This document shows, piece after piece, positions 43,282-52,426 of a stretch of DNA of 64,000 nt. The position numbers were made by a program, and so were the translations under genes. The stretch is from NCBI GenBank assembly GCA_963827515.1, contig CAWHBF010000004.1, positions 186,001-250,000 of the forward strand, read 5' to 3'. This DNA is from JABFSA01 sp963827515. Its GTDB lineage: Bacteria > Acidobacteriota > Vicinamibacteria > Vicinamibacterales > UBA2999. How positions within the stretch are numbered: position 1 is the first letter of the stretch; each line of letters begins with the position of its first letter. The notes below the pieces were generated by a model that was not told the origin of the DNA, did not search any database, and was given only the letters and a program-made list of their open reading frames with translations.

Positions 43282-45555
43282 ATGCATGTTCGCCGTGCCG
43301 TTCTTCGATTTCTGGCGATCGTCCCGGTCATCCTCGTCGCCACCGTCTACGTCTTCACGAGAGAGCCTGTCCGAGGGATCGACCTGCACTCGAGACTGGT
43401 GTCGTCGGAACCGCTGCTCGACGCCGCGATGGAGAGTTGCACTTGGGATGTCGCCGCTCCCGAGCGCACGGGGCTCCAGGGTCGGCAAGGCGGCGGAACG
43501 GCTGGCCCCGGGCCGGCCATGGGCGATCCCACGATCGCGGCGCGCATGCCGGTCTCGACGATTCGCGATCCATATGCCGGGTTTGCCGCCATTCGCGTGG
43601 ACCCGGTGCACAACGAAGTCGTCGTCATGGACGAGTTCAAGTTCAACATCTACGTCTACGACCGTCTCGCCGTCACACCGGCGTCGGCCCCACAGACCAC
43701 GCCGAAGCGGTTCATCGGCGGGGGCAAGACACTGAGCCGCTACAACAGCGACGGCTACGTCGACACGAAGACCGGTGACATCTACATCGTCAACAACGAC
43801 TCCGAGCCGGGCCTGTTCAGATTCCCACGGACGGCCGAGGGAAACGTCGAGCCCGCCAACGAGCTCACCACGCCGTACGGCGCGTTCGGCATGACCGTCG
43901 ACGAAGAACGCGGCGAGATATTCGTCACGATTCAGCACGACGGCGCCGTCCAGGTATACCCGAAGGCCGCGAAGGCGGATGAGAATGCGATTCGCCTGAT
44001 TCAGGGCAACCGCACCGGCCTGGCCGACCCGCACGGTGTCGCCTTCGATCCGAAGACGCGACTCATCTATGTCGCCAACTACGGCACCGAGCGCGACGAG
44101 ACGTTTGGCGTCGATCAGCAGATGCCGAATCCGCTGAACGCGCTCAGCCCACGGGGCGACAACAACGCGAGACGGCCCAACTGGCCCGCTGGAAATCTGA
44201 ACAATGCCAACCGCCGCGAGGTGGTCTTCGGCAGCGGCAAGTTCGGTCCGCCCTCGATCACCGTGCACGCCGCGGATGCCACCGGCAACGTCGCGCCGGT
44301 CCGGCACATCGTCGGCCCGAAAGCGCAGCTGAACTGGCCGACCGGTATCTCGATCGACTCGGCGCGCGGCGAGATCTACGTCTCGAACGCGGCTGGCGAC
44401 TCCATCAACGTCTTTAGCGCCACAGCCACCGGCGACGTCGCACCGATTCGGCAGATCAAGGGACCGAAGACCCTGCTCCGGAACCCCAACGGCGTGTCGG
44501 TGGACACGGTCAACGGCGAGGTCTGGGTCGCGAACTTCGGCAACCACACCGCGACCGCCTACAAGTGGGACGCCAACGGCAATGTTGAACCGATCCGCGT
44601 GATCCGCAGCGCCCCGCTCAACGCACCGACCACGCTCATCAGCAATCCCTACATGATTGCGATGGACACGCGGCGCGACGAAGTGCTCGTGCCGAACTGC
44701 GTGGCCCAGCCGCGCATCGCGGCCTACTCGTCGGCGGCCGACAAGAACGCCGTGCCGAGCCGGATCATCGAAGGACAGAACACGAAGCTGAACCGCACGG
44801 TGCACGCGATTGCCTACGACGAGATCCATGACGAGATCGTCGTGCAATCGAACATCGGGCAGGCGGTGCTGACGTTCCGCGGCGGCGCGAATGGCGACGA
44901 GGCGCCGATCCGAGTCATCCAGGGACCGAAGACGCTGCTGCGCGATCCGCAGTCGCTGTTCATCGACCCGGTGAACAACGAAATCTACGTCCTGAACATG
45001 GGCACCGACGATACGCTGCTCGTCTACGACCGCACCGCGCAGGGCGACGTCGCTCCGAAGCGCGTGCTCAAGAGCCCAGGGGCGGTTGGCGGGGTCGGCG
45101 CGGTCGATCCGGTCAGCAACCTCATGTTCCTGAGCGGACGTGGCAACGGGATGATGGTGTACGACCGTCTCGCCCAGGGCACCACGCCTCCGCTGCGCAA
45201 CATCGGCGGAGGCCCGGTCAGCGGCCTGATGCGTCCGGGGCGTATCGTCGTGCACCCGCCCACCCGCACCGTTATCGTGACGAGTTCAGCCGGGCAGGGG
45301 ACGCGTGACCCCGAAACGTTCAACCTCGTGCCACGCGCGTACGTGGGTGTGTGGAGTCAGGACGCCAGCGGCGATGTGGCGCCGCAGTGGACGGTCGCCA
45401 AAGGCCACCTCTACATGCCGCGCGGCCTGACCCTCGATCCGAAGAAGAAGACGGTCATCGTCAGCGACAAGTACATGAACTCGGTCATGACCTTCTCGCT
45501 GCCGGAAATGTACGCGCGCCCGGCCGTGCGTGAAACCGCACGCGCCGCACGCTAG
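43282..45555 (+). CDS. NHL-type beta-propeller protein, paralogue 4
   Basis: About 757 residues from the ATG at 43282; an in-frame TTG at 43267 is a less likely start because the ATG aligns with paralogues 2 and 3. Signal anchor VRRAVLRFLAIVPVILVATV, motif MESCTWDVAAPE, then the NHL units, with GPKAQLNWPTGISIDSARGE and GPKTLLRDPQSLFIDPVNNE among the best preserved. It ends ARPAVRETARAAR. It is the last of the tandem array and converges with the SMP-30-like gene. Confidence 0.87.
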   Translation: MHVRRAVLRFLAIVPVILVATVYVFTREPVRGIDLHSRLVSSEPLLDAAMESCTWDVAAPERTGLQGRQGGGTAGPGPAMGDPTIAARMPVSTIRDPYAGFAAIRVDPVHNEVVVMDEFKFNIYVYDRLAVTPASAPQTTPKRFIGGGKTLSRYNSDGYVDTKTGDIYIVNNDSEPGLFRFPRTAEGNVEPANELTTPYGAFGMTVDEERGEIFVTIQHDGAVQVYPKAAKADENAIRLIQGNRTGLADPHGVAFDPKTRLIYVANYGTERDETFGVDQQMPNPLNALSPRGDNNARRPNWPAGNLNNANRREVVFGSGKFGPPSITVHAADATGNVAPVRHIVGPKAQLNWPTGISIDSARGEIYVSNAAGDSINVFSATATGDVAPIRQIKGPKTLLRNPNGVSVDTVNGEVWVANFGNHTATAYKWDANGNVEPIRVIRSAPLNAPTTLISNPYMIAMDTRRDEVLVPNCVAQPRIAAYSSAADKNAVPSRIIEGQNTKLNRTVHAIAYDEIHDEIVVQSNIGQAVLTFRGGANGDEAPIRVIQGPKTLLRDPQSLFIDPVNNEIYVLNMGTDDTLLVYDRTAQGDVAPKRVLKSPGAVGGVGAVDPVSNLMFLSGRGNGMMVYDRLAQGTTPPLRNIGGGPVSGLMRPGRIVVHPPTRTVIVTSSAGQGTRDPETFNLVPRAYVGVWSQDASGDVAPQWTVAKGHLYMPRGLTLDPKKKTVIVSDKYMNSVMTFSLPEMYARPAVRETARAAR

Positions 45556-45712
45556 AGCCGTTGCGTTTCGACGTAGAGCGGAGGCTTTAGCCTCGCGGAC
45601 ACTTTCGATTCGGCGTAGAGCGGAGGCTTTAGCCTTCGCGGACACGCGCACGCTGAAGCGTGCGCTCTACGGCGAAACGCAAACCGCCCGCGCTACCGCT
45701 ACAAGCTACCGA
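45556..45712. repeat. REP-like palindromes between convergent genes
   Basis: Two units GCGGAGGCTTTAGCCTCGC-like with preceding CGTAGA (near 45570-45600 and 45615-45645), then one GCACGCTGAAGCGTGCGCTC unit with TACG as at 9470-9556, then GCTACCGCTACAAGCTACCG words. It is probably a two-way terminator region. Confidence 0.75.
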
Positions 45713-46717
45713 CTACCTGTTGGCTCCGGGCACATTCACCCTGATCCTCGCCAGCTTCGAGCTGGCGGCCATGTAGATTGTTTGACCGTCCGGATCACCA
45801 AACGTGAACCCCGGAGCATTCTCCGGCGGGACGATCATCCCGATCGGCTTGCCCGAGGGATTGATCACCCAGATACCCCCAGGTCCTACCGCGTAGAGGT
45901 TTCCATTCGCGTCGAATCGCATGCCGTCCGGATTGCCGGCTCCCTTCCCGGTGCTCATGTCCACGAACAGCCGCCCGTTCGTCACGGCACCGTCCGGCTG
46001 GACGTCGTAGCGCATGATGACCCGCTTGTTCGAGTCGTTGACGAAGAGAGACTTTTCATCCGGCGACAATACGATGCCGTTGGGTCTGTCGAGGTCCTGC
46101 AGCAACAGGCGCAGCCGGCCGTCCTTCAGGAGAAAGACCCCCTGATAGGGCAGCTCCTTCTTGAGATCCCACGTGCCGAATCGACCGCCACCGCTCGGGT
46201 CGGTGAAATACAGCGACCCATCGGATCGAAATACCAGGTCGTTGGGACTGTTCAGGCGCTTGCCTTCATAGCGATCGGCCAGGATCGTCCTCCGGCCGTC
46301 CCTCTCGAGTCTGACCACCGCTCGGTCGGCCTCGGCCGCGTAGACGATCCGTCCTTCGCGGTCCATGACCATGCCGTTGGCGCCAAACCTGACATTCGCG
46401 GGCCGCGCCTCGGTGACCGTCGTCCAGTCGGGCCGCTCCAGGAAAGGCGTGATCCCTCCGGTGGGCGTCCACTTGTGGACGATGTTCGCTGGAATATCGC
46501 TCACGAGCAGATGCGAGGCCGTACCCTCCCGGACCCACAGAATGCCGTTGATGAAGCCGAAGCCGTCTCGAACGGTCTCGACCATGGCGCCCGACGGAAC
46601 GATCGCATCGAACGCCGGGTCGAGGCGAACAACCGATCCCTGGCCCTGCGCTCGCACGCCGACCGGTGCGAGCGCCGTCACCGCGAGCAGAAAGACACAC
46701 AGCGCGCGAATTGTCAT
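45713..46717 (-). CDS. SMP-30/gluconolactonase-like secreted beta-propeller
   Basis: 334 residues with signal peptide MTIRALCVFLLAVTALAPVG cut near GVRAQG. SMP-30 family signatures include EGPxW-like GFGFINGILWVREG, ANGMVMDREGRIVYAAEADR, LNSPNDLVFRSDGSLYFTDP, DLDRPNGIVLSPDEKSLFVN and NPDGMRFDANGNLYAVGPGG. The family hydrolyses lactones using a metal bound by Glu, Asn and Asp in these motifs; Asn of SPNDL and Asp of NPDGM are present. A sugar-lactone or related lactonase active in the periplasm is likely. It follows the GldG-like gene by 27 bases on the same strand. Confidence 0.87.
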   Translation of the reverse strand: MTIRALCVFLLAVTALAPVGVRAQGQGSVVRLDPAFDAIVPSGAMVETVRDGFGFINGILWVREGTASHLLVSDIPANIVHKWTPTGGITPFLERPDWTTVTEARPANVRFGANGMVMDREGRIVYAAEADRAVVRLERDGRRTILADRYEGKRLNSPNDLVFRSDGSLYFTDPSGGGRFGTWDLKKELPYQGVFLLKDGRLRLLLQDLDRPNGIVLSPDEKSLFVNDSNKRVIMRYDVQPDGAVTNGRLFVDMSTGKGAGNPDGMRFDANGNLYAVGPGGIWVINPSGKPIGMIVPPENAPGFTFGDPDGQTIYMAASSKLARIRVNVPGANR

Positions 46718-46744
46718 GACCCCTCCACACAGGTGAACACTGGA

Positions 46745-48438
46745 TTACGACGGTTCATTGCCTCTTGCCTTTGGGCTCTTGGCTCTGGGCATTGGGCTTT
46801 CGAATTTTGAATTTTGAATTTTGAATTTTGAATTTCTGACCATTCCCCCCGCCACCCCAACCGCAAGGGCTGGCAGGAGCAGCAGCGCAAGCCAGGACAC
46901 CATCTTGACGTCTGCCCCACTCATCGTCAGCACCCGTTCCTCTGGCACACGCGGCGCGATCGTCACCACCTTCTGCTGCGCCAGCCAGCGGACGATGGCG
47001 AGGAACATCTGGGCGTTGCCGGGGACATTCGCGGAGTAGTTGGCGACGAAGTCGGAGTCCCCGACGACGACGAGACGTGTGTCACGAGCCTGACCGGTCG
47101 CACCAAAGGCTGCCGCCGACGGCCGCCGCGACACGGCCACACCGAGTGACACCGGACCCTGCCTGTCTCCGCTTGCCGGATCCATCGAGAAGCGTCCGGC
47201 CGCAAGCGACTGGATGTCCGTCTCGGACCAGGTCCGATCCGTCGTTTCGATGATTGGCACCGGCGTCGAGCCCTCAACCGGCACCGGCGTAACCGACCGG
47301 GCCATCGCATAGGCGCTCAGCGACGAAAGACCCTGCGTGATGGGATGGTCCGGATAACGCGACGCCACCGGAACGGAGGCGTCCGTTCCGATGTACGTCC
47401 CCATGTCGCTCGTGTCCACGACCACGTCGTTGCCCAGCTCGGCGCCCTGTTGGCCAATGAAGGCGGTCAGGTTCCTGAGCTCACCGGTCACCGAGACACT
47501 CGACGGATCCATCATGAACAGCGCCATGCCGGTTTCCGTGATGTAACGCTTCAGGTCCTCGAACGGGTCCACCAGGAACAGCACGGCACCACCACGCTCG
47601 AGATACTGGCGCAGCGCGTCGATCTCGGCCGGGAAGAAGTCGGCCCTGGGCCCCGCGACGACGACGAGCACCGCGTCGGCAGGCACCTCGGCCTGCTGCG
47701 TGAAATTGATCTTCTCGACGACAAGATTCTCGCGTCGCAGTTCGGCGGCCGCGTTGCTGTAGCCCACGCGCTCCGTGCTCGCGGTGTCGCGCTCGGCGTG
47801 CCCGGTCGTGAAATAGACCCTCCGCGTCGTGCCTTCCCGGAGCCTGACGAGCGCGTTCGTGAACTGCTGTTCGCTCAGGCCGTCCACCAGCTCGATCCGT
47901 CCCTTGTATTCAATCGCGGCGGTCCCGTACTCCCGAACGTCGTACTGACCGACCAGGACGGGTTGCGCCTTGATATCGACGTATTCAATCGCCACGAACG
48001 CCGATGCTTCGGCGTACTCTCTCAGGCGATCGCGATAGATCGGAACAGTCCTCCAGCTGCGCAAAGAGCACGACACGCACGGGCGCATCCAGCGACTGCA
48101 GGGCGGCCCGCGTCTCTGACGACAGCTGATAGACATGGTTCGCCGTCACGTCCCATCGCCGACCGTAGCTCACGGCCAGGATGCTCACGGCGATCGCGAG
48201 GGCCACGGCCGCGACCGACCGGAACCATCATTCGCGTCAGCCGCTCGGCATGGGCATCGCGGCGCGAGCGATCGCGCCAGCTCGCAGCGAGATCGATCGC
48301 GATGCAGGCAACGCCCGCGACGACGATCCATACAAGATACGCGTCCCACCGCGGATCGACGACGGCGAAGCGCCCTGCGGCAAGCGCCACCAGTGCGGTC
48401 CCCAGCCAGCCGGCAACGGTCAGAAATCGATTGGCCAC
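46745..48438 (-). CDS. GldG-like ABC-type auxiliary membrane protein (two frameshifts)
   Basis: A GTG at 48438, one base after the stop of the permease gene, starts VANRFLTVAGWLGTALVALA, with further helices. The frame breaks near 48220 and near 48050; the restored protein has VTANHVYQLSSETRAALQSL and VRVVLFAQ, then the DUF4350/GldG body with VYFTTGHAERDTAS, ALRQYLERGGAVLFLVDP and a final membrane helix WLALLLLPALAVGVAGG. The last about 30 residues (NSKFKIQNSKFE) are encoded by a heptamer repeat and are probably not conserved. GldG works with a GldF permease and GldA ATPase in an export or motility-linked complex; the ATPase gene is not in the window. Confidence 0.8.
46757..46836. repeat. Composite repeat: GGGCTCTTGG words plus GAATTTT heptamers
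   Basis: TGGGCTCTTGGCTCTGGGC words (46770-46798) followed by five tandem copies of GAATTTT (about 46800-46835). Same two-part layout as 1936-2001. It lies inside the 3' end of the GldG-like gene. Confidence 0.8.
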
Positions 48439-48439
48439 G

Positions 48440-49210
48440 TCAGCGCTCAGACCTCGCCGGCTCGAGCGCACAACGGGTCAGGAACAAGCCCAGGGCGATG
48501 ATCGTCAGACACGACACGACGTATCCGGAATCGACGACTCCCTTGGCAAAGTCGTTGAGCCCACCTCCCACCGATACAGGGCTCAACACGCGCCTGACGC
48601 CAGGCGCACCCCACCAGGACAGCCACGTCGTCGTCGCGAGCGCGAATGACATCGCGAAAGTGGCGATACCCGCCGCGAGGGCGCTCGTCGCCAGGCTCGA
48701 GACGAGCAGCGCCACGGCGATGAACGCGGCCCCGGTCAGCAGCAGTCCCAGATAGCCACACAGCGTCGTCCAGAACTCAGGCGCGCCGTAGAGGAACAGC
48801 AGCCCCACGAGGACTGCCGATGTGAGCAACATGAGCTTGTACACAGCGATGACACCGGCAAACGTCGCGAGTACTCGCGAGCCGCTGGCGCTCGCTGACG
48901 ACGAGGGCGATTCGAGGGCGTCGGTGTCCAGGGGCTGCGTGTGTGCACGCGCGGTGAGCAAGGGGAGCACGAGGAGCGCGGCAAGCCCGACCTGCATCAG
49001 ATACGGACGGATGAGAAGCTGGTTGAGGTTGACGGGCTGCAACGGAGGTATCGAGAGCGCCTGACTGCTCTGATCCAGGAAGGCGTTCAGGCTGGCCACG
49101 AACGCGCCCCCGGAGAGGAGCGCGAACACCCCGACGATCAGCCAGGAGGTCGGCGAAGCCAGCTGACGACTCACTCCGTGGGCAACTGGCGTGCATCCCC
49201 CCATGCACAC
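48440..49210 (-). CDS. GldF-like ABC transporter permease
   Basis: 256 residues with about six membrane spans: SWLIVGVFALLSGGAFVASL, PYLMQVGLAALLVLPLLTAR, and four more between residues 110 and 250. The N-terminal motif SRQLASPTSW, the first helix and the extracytoplasmic loop with NLNQLLIRPYL match ABC-2 permeases of the GldF type. It directly precedes the GldG-like gene with one base between them. The expected ATPase would be upstream, but divergent receptor DNA begins there, so the operon may be truncated at its 5' end. Confidence 0.82.
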   Translation of the reverse strand: MCMGGCTPVAHGVSRQLASPTSWLIVGVFALLSGGAFVASLNAFLDQSSQALSIPPLQPVNLNQLLIRPYLMQVGLAALLVLPLLTARAHTQPLDTDALESPSSSASASGSRVLATFAGVIAVYKLMLLTSAVLVGLLFLYGAPEFWTTLCGYLGLLLTGAAFIAVALLVSSLATSALAAGIATFAMSFALATTTWLSWWGAPGVRRVLSPVSVGGGLNDFAKGVVDSGYVVSCLTIIALGLFLTRCALEPARSER

Positions 49211-49260
49211 GCGAGCATAGATGACGCACAGCGCATTTGGAAGACGTCGTCCTTTTTGCC

Positions 49261-49289
49261 TTGACGTTTCGACACACCGTCCCTATATA
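49261..49289 (+). promoter_or_regulatory. Strong sigma-70-like promoter of the plus-strand receptor
   Basis: TTGACG, 17-base spacer, TATATA, near-consensus for a housekeeping promoter and unusually AT-rich for this genome. Predicted start of transcription near 49296. Confidence 0.65.
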
Positions 49290-49300
49290 TGGGTTCGCGC

Positions 49301-49335
49301 GGGACGCTCGGATTCATAATCCGAGCGCACGTCCC
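49301..49335 (+). promoter_or_regulatory. 5'-leader hairpin of the receptor mRNA
   Basis: GGGAC-G-CTCGGATT, loop CAT, AATCCGAG-CGCAC-GTCCC. It lies immediately after the predicted transcription start, about 55 bases before the ATG. It could stabilise the leader or act as a regulatory structure. Confidence 0.5.
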
Positions 49336-49389
49336 GGAATCTCTGGAGGAACCCACAGGCCACATACCCCGATCCCAGCAGGAGGCCTT

Positions 49390-52366
49390 ATGTGCCGAGT
49401 CCGACTGGCGCTCACAGTCGTCGCCTCTCTCGTGATTGTTCCGTCGATCGCGTACTGCTCAGGCGTCGATTACCGGTGTGGTGCGGGATACCTCGGGGGC
49501 GATTCTGCCTGGCGTCACGGTCGAGGCGGCGAGCCCGGCCCTGATCGAGAAGGTCCGGTCGGTGGTCTCCGACGGGAGCGGCCAGTACCGGATCGAGAAC
49601 CTTCGGCCAGGCGCGTACTCGGTCACCTTCACCCTTCCGGGGTTCGCCACCGTCCGGCGCGAAGGCATCGAGTTGGCAGGCTTCTTCGTGGCCACGGTGA
49701 ACGCCGAGCTCCGGCTGGGGGCGATGGAGGAAACGATCACGGTGACCGGGGAGAGCCCCAGCGTGGACGTGCAGAGCACTCTGCGGCAGACGGGTGTTTG
49801 ACGAGGAACTCCTCGAGGCCATCCCGTCGAGCCGGGCCCCGCAGCGCGTGGCCGCGCTCCTTCCCGGCGTGACAACCCAGCGCCAGGATGTGGGTGGAAT
49901 CCAGGGGGATGGGACCGGCCGAGGTCTCGTGACCGTTCGCGGCGTTTCCGACGCGCGGATGAACATCAACGGCGTGTCGAACCAGGCGACCAGCCAGAGC
50001 GTCACCGCAGCTGACGGCGCCTACAACATGGCCGCTTACCAGGAGATGGCGGTCGATACGGGCGGCAGGGGCGCGGAGCACAGCCAGGGCGGCCTGCGCA
50101 TGAACATGATCCCGCGCGACGGCGGCAACACGTTCCGCGGGTACTTCCTCGCCTCCTTCGCGGACGAGGCGATGCAGGGCGACAACTTCACCCAGGAGTC
50201 TGAACGCCCGTGGGCTTGAGCACGCCCGACGCGATCAAGCGGCTCTGGGACTTCAATCCCGCCTTCGGCGGCCCCATCAAGCGAGACAAGGTCTGGTTCC
50301 ATTCGACGATGCGCCTGACTGGCGCCGCGAGCTATGCGTCGCTGTTCCACAACAAGAACGCCGGCAACCCGAACGTCTGGACCTACGAAGCCCGACACCA
50401 GCCGCCCCGCCTATAACGATCACACGATTCGAAACGCCAACGTGCGCGTGACGTGGCAGGCGACCACGAAGCACAAGTTCGCAATCAGTGTACGACCCCT
50501 CGCACATCTGCGATTGCCCGAGAGGCCTGACCGCGACGGTCGCGCCGGAAGCGAGGATGATGGACTACGTGACGAACCACCCGAAGCGTGTTTCTGTTTG
50601 GCGACTGGACGGCCCCGGTCACCAACCGGCTGCTTTTCGACTCGGCCTTCGTCAGACATTGGAGTTTGACACAGCGGCCGGAGACGAACATCCACTTCCC
50701 ACCGGGCGGCACCAGCGCGAAGATGGTCAGCGTGCTGGAGCAGACGACCAACCTGCTCTATCGCGCGTCGTGCAGGCCCATCGCACGCAGAATGACACGT
50801 TCTTCTGGCGCGGAACGGCTTCCTACATCACGGGCGCGCATGCCTTCAAGACCGGCTTCAACTACGGGTGGGGGTTCCAGGACCGAACCGATTTCAGCCC
50901 CGACGCGCCGATGCAGTTCCGATTCAACAACGGTGTGCCGAACCAGTTGACGCTCCATGCAAGGCCGTTCCGAAACATCACACACATCCGTGACCACGGT
51001 CTCTTCGTGCAGGACCGCTGGACCGTCAACCGGCTGACGCTGACGGCCGGCCTGCGCTACGACTATTTCCACGACTTCTTCCCTGAGACCCCGATCGGCC
51101 CGGCTGACTACGCGCCGAACCGAAACATCGTCTTCCCGAAAACCGACGGCGTCACATGGCACGACATTCAGCCGAGAAGCGGCTTTGCCTACGATGTCTT
51201 CGGCGACGGGAGGACGGCGGTCAAGGTCAGCCTGAACAAGTACATGGCCGGGCAGGCGGCCATCGGGATCTTTGCGTTCGACATGGCGCCGGCGAACCGT
51301 CTCGTCAACACGACCAACCGATCGTGGAATGACGCCAACCGCGACTTCGTGCCCGACTGCGACCTCGTCAGCCCAGTCGCGAATGGTGAGTGCGGGGCGA
51401 TGTCGAATCCGGACTTCGGCACGACCAGAAGCGGCATCATCTACGATCCCGAGACGCTCAACGGCTGGGGAAAGCGCGATCACAACTGGCAGTTCACGCG
51501 CTGGTGTGCAGCGCGAGATCCTGCCGCGAACGTCGATCGAGGTCAGCTACTTCCGGACCTGGTTCGGGAATTTCATCGTCACCGGACGACCGCGCGCTCA
51601 GCGCCGCTGATTTCGACACATTCAGCATCACGGCGCCTTCCGACCCTCGGCTGCCGGACGGCGGCGACTACACGATCTCCGGCCTGTACGACCGCACGCC
51701 TGCGGCGTTCGGGCGACGGGCCGACCTCTTCCTGACCTACGCCGAGAACTTCGGCGATCAGATCGGATCGCTAGGACGGCATCGATGTCACCATCAATGC
51801 CCGGCCGCGGTCGGGCGTGGTGCTGCAGGGCGGCACGAACACCCAGCGCCGAACCGTCGACAGGTGCGACGTCGTGGCGAAGGTGCCCGAATCGATCCTC
51901 AACGTGGCGGCGAACGCGCCAGAGCATTCCGTACTGCCGCCAACAGGGGAAATTCCTCACCCAGGTCAAGCTGACCGGGTCGTACACGATTTCCCGCGTG
52001 GAAGTGCAGTTGACCGCGGCCGCTGCAGAGTCAGCCGGGCCCGGAAGTCGCCGCCATCTTCACCGCGACCCAATGCCGTCGTGGCGCCCTCGCTGGGTCG
52101 ACCCCTGTCCGGCGGGGCCGCCAATGTCCCGGTCAACCTCGTGAGCCCGGGCACGATGTACGGAGACCGCCTGAACCAGCTCGACCTGCGCATCAGCAAG
52201 ATTCTGAGGTTCGGCGGCACGCGGGCCACGGCCAGCGTCGACATCTACAACGCCCTGAACTCCAGCGCCGTGACGACCCAGAGTGACGCGTATGCGACCT
52301 GGCAGCGTCCCACAGGCCATTCTGAACGCTCGTTTCGCCAAGCTCGTTATTCAGCTCGACTTTTAG
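49390..52366 (+). pseudogene. Oar-like TonB-dependent receptor broken by many frameshifts
   Basis: ATG at 49390 with AGGAGG upstream; MCRVRLALTVVASLVIVPSI is the signal peptide. Segments then jump between all three frames: SITGVVRDTSGAILPGVTVE, FDEELLEAIPSSRAPQRVAA, FNPAFGGPIKRDKVWFHSTM, ITGAHAFKTGFNYGWGFQDR, FNNGVPNQLTLHARPFRNIT, CDLVSPVANGECGAMSNPDF, RPLSGGAANVPVNLVSPGTM and finally LNARFAKLVIQLDF. I count about a dozen frame changes in 3 kb, but almost no in-frame stop within segments, and segment order equals that of the intact receptor. That pattern points to very recent decay or to local consensus indel errors. A good promoter and ribosome site remain. Confidence 0.88.
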
Positions 52367-52426
52367 TACGATTTTCCCTACGCTGCCTCGAGCGGTTTGA
52401 GAGGTCCGAGAGGAGTCACATGATGC

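Noticed and set aside
38262..45255. Very long open frames on the minus strand opposite the NHL genes (about 670 codons each)
   Set aside because: They mirror the plus-strand genes codon by codon, are rich in Arg/His/Asp/Val as expected from complementing GC-rich codons, have no signal or domain, and the plus-strand frames are conserved among five paralogues.
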